Of a stretch of DNA of 64,000 bases, positions 1-11,900 are shown in pieces. How positions within the stretch are numbered: the stretch's first letter is position 1; every line of letters begins with the position of its first letter. Below the pieces are notes generated by a model. The model searched no databases. It was not told the DNA's origin and was given only the letters and a program-made list of their open reading frames with translations. The DNA is from Crossaster papposus. Taxonomy: Eukaryota; Echinodermata; Asteroidea; Velatida; Solasteridae. Location of the stretch: NCBI GenBank assembly GCA_037893245.1, contig JBAIAA010000809.1, forward strand, positions 372,001 through 436,000. Reading direction: 5' to 3'. The position numbers and the translations under genes were made by a program.

Positions 1-224
1 CTAATGTTTACCTCTCCTCACATTAACACACAAAAAAGAACAATACGTGTTCGTGTTGAGGAAATACTTCTTTGTTTTATGTAGAGCATGCTTTGTTTCA
101 GTTAGGTGTGTGTGTGTTGATTGTGTACACAAATAAATGCTAGAATCCTGGATGCTGCAGGTCACTGACCCCTTCGTGGTTTTAAAGTTGATCATTACTT
201 TTTGTTATTGGACTATATTAATAA

Positions 225-557
225 TTAAAGGTAGGATACACCATTGGTAATTGCTTGAATTGTCAGGACTGGGTGGATTTGGGAGGTTGTATTTTATGGT
301 AAATATCGTTTAAGATCATGGATGCTGAGAAAAACAAGAAAAACAGCGTTCGTTTTTAACTGGCGTCGGGCAGTGGTTCTTCTGTTGTTCTTGTTTTTTT
401 CGCGATCGCCGTCCGAAACAATTTTGAGGAACAATTACAGGATATCTAGCGCAATAATTTTGCTGAATGCCTACAATCATTATTTACTTTTAAATAAGTA
501 GGATATTTTTTAATAATTCGGTAGTAAGATGTGCAAATGGTGTTTCCTACCTTTTAA
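225..557 (+). mobile_element. TTAA MITE family 1, copy 1
   Basis: Non-autonomous inverted-repeat element bounded by TTAA, with ends AGGTAGGATACACCATTGG and ATGGTGTTTCCTACCTT. A shared interior (CATGGATGCTGAGAAAA; GGATATCTAGCGCAAT) recurs about ten times in this window in both orientations. TTAA boundaries suggest a piggyBac-type transposase acting in trans. No coding capacity. Confidence 0.88.
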
Positions 558-597
558 AGATGAATTATCTTTTTTCTTTGTTGGTTATGGTCCAATA

Positions 598-741
598 TAC
601 AATTGTTGACTACTGTGATGTGGGATATGACATTTTAAACATCAAAGGAACGCATAGTACACATGGCAAAGCCGAGGGCACTATGTGTCCCCGAGGGTGT
701 TAAAAGCGCCACATCCCACATCACATCAGTCAACAATTGTT
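598..741. repeat. Hairpin element with ~45 bp arms
   Basis: CAATTGTTGACTACTGTGAT on the left pairs with ATCACATCAGTCAACAATTG on the right, extending about 45 bp with a few mismatches. Short foldback repeat with no coding capacity. Confidence 0.8.
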
Positions 742-835
742 TTGGTAAACCTCTGTCTTGAAACTCAGCAGACATTTATGAGAACTGAAGATACAAAACA
801 ATCAAGTAAACATGTATTTTACTGTAGTAACAACG

Positions 836-1077
836 TTAACTAGTTCGAGCCGGGATTATTTTAATATGACTGAGCCGACGTGCGGGATTATTTTTAACAA
901 AACTCGATCCGAGGCGGGTTTAGGCCGATAGTACCGGGAAGCACACCCACGCATTTCCGGGCTTGCTCGCTACTGACAGACATTTCCGGCCTTGCTGTGG
1001 CGTGTTTATGTGTCATCCGTTTTTGAATCTGGTGTAAACTTTGCGTTTATATACGTCATCCGGCGCGAATTGGTTAA
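836..1077 (+). mobile_element. TTAA MITE family 2, copy 1
   Basis: Bounded by TTAA with ends AACTAGTTCGAGCCGGGATT and CATCCGGCGCGAATTGGTT. The interior carries a conserved block (GAAGCACACCCACGCATTTC). Consensus length about 240 bp; about nine copies here. Confidence 0.9.
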
Positions 1078-1240
1078 TCACGCAAACAAAACTAACTCAC
1101 AAACTTTGTCTGATTGTTTGCTGCTCCACTATAGTTACTATCGTTAATAGTATGCAGATTAAAATTGCGTGGGTACCAATGATATACCGCTCACAGCGAG
1201 CTAACTGCGGCTGCCATGTGATATCACACAGGGGTGGAGA

Positions 1241-1265
1241 GGGGGGGGGGGGGGGGGGGGGGGGG
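1241..1265 (+). repeat. Poly-G homopolymer
   Basis: Twenty-five consecutive G. Length is likely unstable or mis-sequenced. Confidence 0.95.
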
Positions 1266-1685
1266 ATGTGCGTTGTTATACAGCAGACACGTGTTCGTTC
1301 TAGACCAATATAGTATCCAACAGAAAGGTTTCACAATACCTATTGATTGCCATTTGTTTTTATTAAAACAAAGATTTAATCGCTTTTGAATGAAACATCA
1401 ATGAAAAAAAGAATCTGCCCACGAAGTTATGGAACAATTATTGTACACCTTTTGGGTGAGCAATATATCATTTGTTTGCAGACTGTACTGGTTCCTCAAG
1501 TTACAAACGTGAACAATAAATCAAATTAGGGAAACAGAGAAGGAAAATTCTAGTTGATAGGTCATATGTCCACGTACCGGTACGTCATTCTATTGTTTTC
1601 TCAGTCGCGCGCTAGTCTTTCTGAAGCTTAGACCACAAACACAGTATAAGAAGTCTTTTTTTTTTCCCCCTTTGTGTGACTTCAG

Positions 1686-2058
1686 CCAATCAACTATGAG
1701 GGTTTCAAGCTTTTCATGGAGACCTACCTGGACGTGGACATGCCGGAGGACCTGTGTCGTCACCTCTTTCTCTCCTTCGTCAAGAAGACCCCCGTGGTGC
1801 CTGTGGTGGCCGCCCACCACGACGTGGGTCTCAAGGGTAAGGAGTCCGCACTGCTGGACGTGACCAGCATGATGGCCGCTGCCACTACGCAAACAGCTTG
1901 CGCCCCCATCTGCACGGGGGCCGGCAGCGCATCCTCGGTGCAGAAAAGCGCCGCGCCGGCTACCGCTGCCACGGCAACACCGCCGGCCCAAACTGTCGAC
2001 ACCACTACCACAACAACAACAACAACTACATGTACCAACACCACATCTACAGAGCAGG
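1686..2058 (+). CDS. DGK exon 1 in window: end of RVH domain plus Thr-rich linker
   Basis: The exon begins after a ttcag acceptor with [11 protein letters not shown], the recoverin-homology signature of type I DGKs, and continues to [12 protein letters not shown]. It then runs into a low-complexity Ala/Thr linker with ten Thr codons in a row near 2000-2030, an ACN microsatellite. Two donors are visible: G|GTAAGG after 1836 and G|GTAGGG after 2058. Both leave phase 1, so both are usable in frame; the longer form adds 74 residues. I chose the longer end because the frame stays open to it. Confidence 0.88.
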
Positions 2059-5000
2059 GTAGGGGTGTGACGAGCAAAATAAACAAAACCTACCAATGTT
2101 TATTCCGTCTTCGGAACGCAGTGTCCCCCCTTCTTCTTCTCCTTCCATGTTCTCTCGTCCTGTCACTAACATGCATCACCCACTTCCAAGTAACTACCTT
2201 TTCACTACTAAAACATACATGTAACACACCGCTTCTTCAGTCTACTAACTTGTTTTGTCAACTTGATAACACATGTAACCTGTCATGTTAAATGAAACTA
2301 ACCTTTAGTAGTGGCATATTTGTCTGTCTTTTACTTATGCTCTAATCCTGGGACATTTTTTCCACTATCATGAGATGTGCCATACCAATTTCTTTCAATT
2401 TTTGAAGATGGGCAATTACTGGTTTATAGCGGCAGCATACCTTTTGCAGCTATGAACCAAAATACTGTTAAAGAGCCGGCCTGAATCCGTCTCAGATCGA
2501 GGTTCAGAAAAAAACATCAATTGGTTCCATGGTAAATGTTTGCCCCCAAATGTACAATGTACATATACATACACTCTAAGCACATTTGTTATTCATTAAA
2601 TTGAGGATTTCTTTTGTTCCTCTCGACTATTTCTTTGGTTTTGTACACGAATCTCAATCAAGGAAATCCTGGATTATACACACCTAACCCTGAATCACCC
2701 ATGTGTCAGGGATTTGTCCTTCATTTACACCATAAACAAACCCAATGTACATGTACATACCCTCTTATTCCTCCATGCATACACCCATACATACATACAT
2801 ACATTGTACATGTACATTGTTCTGCCTGTGCTTTTGCCCATGATATTGATATAGTCATAGTCATGATAGTCATCCCCATCTGTGGCCGACTTAATGATGA
2901 TGCTGATCACCTCATGTCACAGACCTAACACATCCATCAGCACATTTATCAGTTTCCATATTAAAGGTAGATACACCATTGGTAATTGCTTGAATTATCA
3001 TGAATGGGTGGATTTGGGGGGTTGTATTTTATAGTAAATATCGTTTAACTGACCTGTCAGAAGTTTTAGAATCATGGATGCTAAGAAAAGCAAGAAAAAC
3101 GGTGTTCGTTTTCAACCGGCGTCAGGCAGTTATTCTTATTTTGTTCTTGTTGTTTTCTTGATTATGAATTTGTTTTTATAAACTACAAATATCGGAACAA
3201 TTACAGGATATCTAGCGCAATCCTTTTGCTGAATGTTTACAATCATCTTTACTTTCAAATAAGTAAAATATTTCCTAATATTTTGGTAGTAAATTTTTTT
3301 GATATCTGCAAGTGTATCCTACCTTTTAACATACAAGTAAACATTTTACAAAGGTCTTTTCCGGGGGTTAATTTTCTATAAAAAAAAAGGACCAAATCAA
3401 AATGCATTAATTGTTTTTCTAATTTTCTAATCTAATTGTATAGATGAATTTTCAGGCTGTTTTTCAATAAGGTTATTTTTTGTTTGTTTTTTGAAAAACA
3501 TCATTATTGAACACGAGACCTGAAAACAAAATTGACAATCAAAATGCTGTGCATATTGAGTCCGCGAAATTAGTTACAAATTTGATCATCTTTTGTTATT
3601 GTTGTTAAACTTAAGTGTCCCGCTTTGACCTTGACCTTTGCAAACAGCATACAGCCTTTCTATGGATTGTTAGGACTCCCACGTTATTTTTCTCTTCCCT
3701 GCTGGCCAAACCAACAGTGTCCATGATTTCAGAGGTGTTATGTCAACTACGTGTTAAGTTGCAGTTAAGTGGTTTGCTTTGAGAAGTGGAGTGGGGCTTG
3801 TCGTTCGCTTCGCTAGCACTTACTGGTACTAATAGATGTGTAAATTTGTATCTATAAAGCCATAATTTACTGTTCATTTAGTGGCCAAAATTTGCTTTGG
3901 TTTCTGCATTGCGAAAAAGACATTTAGATATTTGTTAAAGGGTACCTGAAAATCAAAACTTTAATATGGCGAAATATACGCTCTATGAACGCTGAATACT
4001 TAACAACTGCAAAAACTTCATATTTGTTTATGTTTGCTCATTAATCGTGACGCTAAAATGAAAAGCAATATGCGCCGTGCCCCGCCCACCAAAGATGATG
4101 TCACGGTAAGAAGATAGCATGGCTATACCAGGCTAACCCTAGCCTTGAATACAAGGCTGCGCTGCATCCGCAACGTAGGATCATCGTTTGTCATAACACC
4201 ACAAGTGTACATGTACATAGCCCGCAATGCAAATTATACGTACTCATCATACACGCGTACACTGTTGTACGCACCGCGTGCCCCGCGCGCATGAGAGCCA
4301 GCTGAGTACGTATAATATGCATTGCGGGCTATGTACACTATTGCACTGCGCATATTGCTTTTAAGTTTTTGCAGTTGTTAAATATTCAGCGTTATTAAAG
4401 TGTATATTTTGCCATATTAAAGTTTTGAATTTCAGGTACCCTTTAAGTTGGTTTACCTTTTTAAGATAATTTATATTGTGGAAATGAAAAGATTAGCCAT
4501 GAGCTTGTTTTACACATTTTTGTGAAGAAAAGATTATGTGAAGCGCGTTTAGTGTTAAAATGCTGTATAAGCACCGCATATTGTTTTTTATATTTTTTTT
4601 AATTGTGGGTTCTGCATGATGGCCGTTTGATTTATACTCGGTGCGAATGCAAACACAAATTTGTTTTTGCTCTGTGAATTTCCAAAAGTTTAACACATAT
4701 TTCAACTTTGGTGAATTTTGCAGCGAATGTTTTGTGACGTCATATTCATTTTAATTAGCATTAAGTAGAGTATGAACCAGCCAAACTGAATCAGTGGAAC
4801 AGCCAAAATAAACTACAAATCAACCAGGACGCATACAGATTATTATGGGCTGAAAACTTAAATTTTTGAATATGATTACGTCCACTTTAGGGGTGATGCT
4901 GTGGTTCATTTGGGAGATATTTTGCACAGGAAGTGGGTGTCTAGCATGAAAATAACCCTCCGCTCCGGCCAAAAACTAAATCTGTATTGTACGCTATGAA

Positions 5001-8000
5001 TTATACTAAAATCTTATTATAAGAAATCCGTATTACATGCTCGTATTTTAACACACCGAGCAGAGGGGCGGGAATATTTTTAACGAAACTCGATCCAAAG
5101 TGGGTTCAGGCCGATAGTGCCGGGAAGCACACCCACGCATTTCCGGCCTTGCTTGCTAGAGATAGACATAAAGTTTGCATTTATATGCGTCGTCCGGCGC
5201 GAACTGGTTAAAGTGCTAAATATGAATGACTTGAAAGGGCTAAACAAGTCATTCATATTTAGTACTTTAATACCGACTGAGCGTGTATTATGGATTTTGT
5301 ATAATACGGATTTCCTATAATCAAGTGCGTATAATACAGATTTTTTATTTTTGGCCGGGGTGGGGGATTATTTTCATGCTCCTGTGCAAAATATCTCCCA
5401 AATAACCCATTGCGTCACCCCTGAAGTGGACGTAATCATATTCCAAAATTAGTGATTTTCATCCCGATTATCAGCCCTGGGGAAGGAGAAACACTAGGGA
5501 AGGATTCATCTTAAAGAGATACAGAAAATTGCATTATTCCAAGTATTTGTATGTTATACATTCATGACGTCATTCTTGCCCTTTCAAGCTGAAGCACTGC
5601 GCATATTTTTAAACTAACCCCACAAAGAAAATCAGTGTACAAATCATGGTGGATTTCTCGGTATAGAATTGCAAATCCTGCCAATTTACTGGAGAAATAT
5701 TGTTCTATTAAAACCTTTTATAGCGCAACATCAAAATAAATTCCCCTGTGATTGCCTGATAAAATCTAATGCCTGACAGAGACTCAGTAAATTCTGGTTT
5801 TAAATTGCTTAGGAGATTTTTTTTGTTTTTGTATTGGGGCCAGGGGCTGATTTAACAAAACTCGTCTTATCTTACGACTCGATCATCTTAGGACTTAGGA
5901 TAAATCCTTGCTCTAAAATCGTTCTTGGCTAAGACGTGTTCTAAGATCGATTTCACTAAACCCATCTTACTACCAATTTGATGGCTGTTTCATGTTTGAG
6001 ATTTGCATGGCGAAAAGGCAATAAGATAAGTAGTTTGCGGTAACACCATGGTAATGCTCTTTAGTGAAATGTGTGGTTCTAAAAAGAACCGGAGGGAACT
6101 CAATGTTTCGGACAGTATGCTCTGCCCGTCGTCAGGAGATTGAAAATTTCCAACGGTGAAGCGGGGTTATATGGAGCTTGGAAGCGATGAAGCATATACA
6201 CATGATGCAACTCCCTGGGAGTACTTCGTGCAGAGTGTGGAGGATGCTGGATGATTACTGAGGCATGTCAGTGTGAAGGAAAGAGACTGACAGGCGATGA
6301 TTGGGCACCATATGTTGCTGATGTAGAAACCGATGTCTTGGGGAACCGTGTTGTGTTTTATCATTTCGATAGCTTCTCTGATGCGGTGGGGATACCAGCG
6401 TTCGATGCTGGTAATGTGTTCAGCCTGGTTCCAGTTTCGCCAATGTACACTATACCACATTGGCAGGGGATCCTGTACACTCCTGGTCTGCACTCTGTGT
6501 CTTGCTGGTCCTTGTGTGAAGTCAGCAGGTTCTGGATCTTCAGGGTAGCTGTATGGAAGACTCGAATTCCAGGCTTGTGGAGGGATGCGCTGGATGTGGT
6601 GTGAAGTACTACCTAGGTAGGGGAGAGCTATGGAACTAAGGGCCCTTGCATATTGGCTTTGGGTATAGGTGACCCTTCGGCCGGGATTGGGTCTGGGGTC
6701 TTGTGTCTTGACTTGGCTGCATGGCCTTGTATTCGTTGTATTGCAGTGCTGTGGTGATTTGGTGGAAGATCTTCCTTGTCGCAGACGATGTATGCCCTGC
6801 GGACGAAGGCCTGGTTGATGGAAGTCTTGATATTGGGGTGATGGAAGGAACTACTGTAGAGGTATCGGTCGGTGTGGGTTGGTTTGCGGTAGACGCTGCG
6901 AGCGAGACCCCCGTCCTGCTTTCTTCACACCTCAATGTCAAGAAATGAGATGTTACCATCCCTTTCTTATTCAATGGTGAACTGGATGCTGCTGTGAAGC
7001 CTGTTGAAGTGTTTCGAGAAAAGCCAGAGGTTATCCTGCCCATGCTGCCAGATGACAAAGGTGTCAGTCACATACCGAAGCCATACACGAGGTCTGTGGT
7101 ATGCTGTGGTGATGGCGGCCTGCTCGAACTCTTTCATGAATAGGTTGGCCAGAACCGGGGATATAGGAGATCCAATGGAAGTTCCAGCCGATTGTTCGAA
7201 GAATTTATCCCACCACCGGAAGTTAGATGAGTTGACATAGGTGAGGAGCAGATCATGTAGCTGGTCAGGGGTGAGGTCGGTTCAGTCCTTAAGAGTGGTG
7301 TCTGCTTGAAGTCTGTCCTTGGCAATGGTGGTGGCATCGGAAGTGGGGACGTTGGTGAAGAGAGAGACGATGTCGAAGCTGACCATGATGTCGTCAGGCT
7401 GGAGGGTGATGCCTTGGATGAGGGTGGCGAACTGGTCAGAGTTCTTGATGTGGTGTTCGATGTTGCCTACCAGGGGGTGAAGTATCTTGACGAGATGCCT
7501 GGCTTTGTCATAGGTGGGGCCTCCTCTGGAAGCTACGATGGGGCGCAGGGGAACACCCTTCTTGTGGATATTGGCCTGTGCGACGAATCTTGGGTACTTA
7601 AGCCCGATGGGCGGAGCTGTCTGTACAAGGGCTGGCAGGGAGATGTTGTTCATGGAACAGACATAACTCTAGTTTCTTTTCTTTTTTTCTTGTTCTGGGC
7701 CCAAAAATCCTATAGACTTTTATTCCCGGAGTCACTTTTGCAAATAAACAGACTTGAATCTTATTGAAACTTTGCACATACTCGGAACTCATCCTGTTAC
7801 TCAGATGTCATCCTAAAGGTGCAATAGATTTAATCTTTGAAAATCAATAAACAAAATTCAACCGCGAATGACCGAAACGTGATGTTTGTGGGAATTGATA
7901 GAATAATACAGGATCTTCCTTTTATCTCCTGTGTGTGTGAAATTACGTGACCCTTCCTTCAGGTCCAAACCGGAAGTGTCTTCTAATTTAAAAGAGAAAA

Positions 8001-8904
8001 TGATGTGAACTTACTTTCTTTTATCGATAAGGACTCCAAAATTGACACAGACTAAACATGTGTATTGAAATGTTACATCACGAGCCATGTGACGTCTTCT
8101 GAAATGAGAATTATTCACAAATTTATATCTAGAGAACTTCGAGTTGAAAATAAAGTGGTCATGATGATGTCATCGTGTAAATTAATTCATAATTATTTTT
8201 TTTAAATTTTTTACTTATCTGCAAATCATAAATAAAATATTTTCAATTTATATTTTTTTGAAAAATGTTATGAAAAAAGAAATGACAAAAAATTAAATTA
8301 ATTAAAAAATGCAAAAAAGCCACTGTTCTGTCCATGGAACAGACATATATCTAGTTTCTCTATAGATTTATCTGGTGGTTCCGTATCCTTCAACTTTGAA
8401 ATCTGAGAATGTCATCTATTATAACTGTATCACATCTCACTCGGGAGCCAATCTCCACGTGACAAATTAGTTTACCCAGACCAGAGGCAACTATGTGTAT
8501 ATTTTTCCCTTTCCCTTTATTAGCTTTTTTACTTTGCTATATGGTCCCCTGAAATTTCCCAACCCGCCCACCTAAATCGAAAATCCTTGCCCGAAAATGC
8601 AAAATAACTAATAATAGGTAGCCTGTTTCTTGTTGTAAAGGCCAACCCATTAGCCCCCTAGAGATTGTTCAAACTAGATAAATATTGGGTTCCCCTTTAC
8701 TGTTTGGTTAAGGATCTCTGTTTGAACATGGGGGAGGGGGTGCTTTATTGCTTGTCTTCATTGGACTCGCGTTGACAAAAAGCCAAAGGGGGTAGTTTCC
8801 TTCTTGTACGACTTTCGTTGCAGGGTCTGCCGATTTCTTTCGTTCTCTCCTATTTTTCCCTCTTAGAGGATTATGTTACAGGGTTTCAGTCTTGGCGTGG
8901 GCGC

Positions 8905-8941
<37 letters not shown>

Positions 8942-11900
8942 AGGGGGGGGGGGGGGTGTTGAATCTGACATGGTTGCTATTGCAGTGCTATATATACAGA
9001 TCCACTTCAGGAATCCTGTAATGTTGTTACACCCTGTAACAACGTGTGTGACTGTGTGTCTGATGGGATAATGCTCAGTACTGGTTTCCTTGATCAGCCA
9101 GAGTCCAGTTAAATTTGAGGTTAGGCCAAGTAAAAAAAAAAAAATTGTTGCTTATTACATGTACAGGTACATGTAGCAACCCCTCCACTTTCCAAAACTG
9201 CCCAACTTGTTTTTTTCCTTACAAAAATGTACCTAGAAACTAAAAACCCGTTCCATTGCCACCTAGAACTTCAAAAGAAGCGTAATTGTACTATTTATTT
9301 CCATGTATCTTTATTGGCCGCATCATGGTGAATGCAAAATGCTGAATGGTCAAATCGTGGTGTGGTGGTTGGTAGTGTACGCATCAATGTACGCAATACT
9401 GCATGATCAGCTTACAGATTGGCACATTGAGACACTGGGAGCTACATGGGGTATTGAATGTGAATGGTGTGAATGCGATGCTTGTTGTAATCCATGTATT
9501 ATCGTGTATAATATTAACTTGTGGCAGGAGAGGACAAAAACAAACTCTCCAGCCCCTCAGAAATTACAAACAAATAATGCTAAGAATTTGACCTTTACAT
9601 GTATGTCTTTGGTTTCTATATCGACACTCCTCAGGAAGGGCTTTTAGCTGTGGGTGAGCAGCTCAAGAAATCATCATGTTCGTTAGTTAGTAAGTTAGTT
9701 AGTTAGTTAGTTAGTCAGTCAGTTAGTTAGTCAGTAAGTTAGTTAATCAGTTTGTCCGCTTATCTGGGGTACGTTCATCTCACACGAACGTTGCCAACGT
9801 TTGTCAACTATAAAGAACAATGTTCCATCGGATTTGCAACAAAATTGTGCGTATGTTGGCGAACCCTTGCATTGTTCGTGTGAGTGGAATGCAGCCTAGA
9901 TTCCAGTACGCAGCGCAAGAAGTGCCAACCAATTCATGCTTATTGCGGCAGTTTGTAGGCAAAATCTCCATCGTCTCTCCGCGAAAGCACTTTAATTTCA
10001 AGCATTTTAACTGCATATGTCTGAAATTTGTTGGGTCGGGTAGCTGCCCAATTCACTTAAAATTGGAAATGAGCAAAAATTGAAACAAATTTTCACAAAA
10101 GGGTGTACATGCCGTACCAGCATACGAACCAGTTACATAAGTACATGTACCAGCCTTCATATTGCAGGACAACAGAGAGCAGAAACCAGGAGAATCCTTA
10201 TTTTGCAGCTCACATTAGTAATGTCCTGTAAAGATTCATTTTGTTGACCCGCAGCTTGGCAACTCTATACATGTACATTTTCTCTTCTAGTTTAGAATTA
10301 CCTGTTCAAAAAAATTGAGACAACCTAAAAGCATTTTGAAAATGCTTGTGTTGGATATATATAAATCCTGTTCTTAACACGTTGACTGCCGACTACGAGT
10401 ATAGTCGTAGTAACAGGTGTACCGGATTCTGCCACTACGTAAATACTTGTAAATTGAATACACTGGCATCACTGATAACGCCACAAATACGCTGCTGGCA
10501 GTGGTGAAGACATACATCATTACATGTTTATGTTCAAATTATTGTTGTTCCGTGTTTTTTTTTAAAGTACCTATTAGGTATGCGCATCCAAACAATGCTC
10601 GGCTAATGGGAGCGCCCTGTGAAATTATGCCTGGCAGTCAATGTGTTAACCGTGATAATTTTGTTTGAACAAAATGTAAATTGCCTGAATTTGAACACTT
10701 GAAAATTAAACCCTCCTCACAAGCTTATCACAAGCTTAACCCCAGCCTGCACTAAAATCGAGTTCGTGATCTATCAACAATCTCCACATTTTCTCCTTAC
10801 ATGTACCGGTAGGTACGTCCCTTGCCGTGCTTTTTATCCGCCTTCGGATTATATGCACAAGCCCAAAATGCAGATGGCGTTTATAAACAAACCTGACATA
10901 TCACTTAATTGTCATTCAACAAAGGGTGGGCTGTGTGATGTCTCAACGATATCTATATCAATTGTGAGATATTGTAATTAATGCAGTTGTTGACGTTCGA
11001 GCATGTTTTTTTAATCAGATTGATTATTAGGCCCCCTTTATGTATTTGATTTGTATATTTCAGGTTATTCCAGCCAGTATTAAACAGTTTGACTATTGAG
11101 AGAAATGTTCAAAATTCATTAAAGACTCATTTTTTGCTGAATATCATAAACATTTGTTAAACAGAACACTCTAAAATCTGTTGTTGTTTGTAACCAGTTC
11201 TTCTTTTGTTTCCCAAGTGATTAATTCATTAGGCTGCCTTAAAAGTTTACCTGCAAAAATTATTATAGTGGCACCCCTTTCCCGTATTCTTTTTTACAGG
11301 ACAGGAGGGGTTGACAGTTATAATGCTGCGTTCCAATTGCGTCGTGTTTATCGTGTTCACTGTGATTTTCTCCATGTTCACGAGTGGGTTGCATTTCAAA
11401 CGCTACTCACCAAGACGCACGCGCACAGTCGAGTTAGTCGTGCGGTAGGTACATTCGTTATCGCGCAAGAACTCGTACGTGAACCAACACGCATGCGCGA
11501 GTATTTCATTTGTTAATGAAGTCGTGAACATGGAGAAAAAAAACCACCTCGAGTTCACCACTGGTGAACACGAGTTACCAGGCGATCAGAACGCCATTAT
11601 ACGACTCGTGAACTCGTGAACACGATAAACACGACGCGATTGGAACGCAGCATAAGTCTTATTGGTTAGACGTCTGTTCACATGCACCCTGACTAAACTT
11701 GAGTAGCTTCAGGGGTTTCAATATCCTGCTCTAAATATTACATATTACATATATTTTGCCTAAAGAGAAAGGTATGCCTCAGAATATACATTCTGACACA
11801 GTTCCTACAAGTATATTACACACAATAAAATTGTCCGAGAGGTTTTATTTCCACCAAAAAAAATGCAATGTCTCATTTGAAAGCTCATAATAAATACAAA

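Larger units (their letters stand above)
1..1685. other. Upstream intron of the DGK gene (partial)
   Basis: Exon 1 in the window opens with a splice acceptor and the upstream half of RVH is absent, so this stretch should be intron. I found no exon-like match. It holds two TTAA-flanked elements, a hairpin element between them and a G homopolymer; 1,270-1,670 shows nothing recognisable. Confidence 0.75.
4846..5487. mobile_element. Foldback element with ~180 bp arms
   Basis: GAATATGATTACGTCCACTT near 4868 is the complement of AAGTGGACGTAATCATATTC near 5420. The match continues inward through GATATTTTGCAC / GTGCAAAATATC and ATGAAAATAA / TTATTTTCAT, with some divergence. The loop contains a truncated family 2 MITE and a 63-bp micro-MITE. 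Confidence 0.8.

Noticed and set aside
1590..2096. 168-residue minus-strand frame
   Set aside because: Shadow of DGK exon 1 on the opposite strand.
7306..7767. 153-residue plus-strand frame
   Set aside because: Opposite strand of the Penelope-like RT remnant.
9678..9752. Interstitial telomere repeat
   Set aside because: The unit is GTTA, not TTAGGG.
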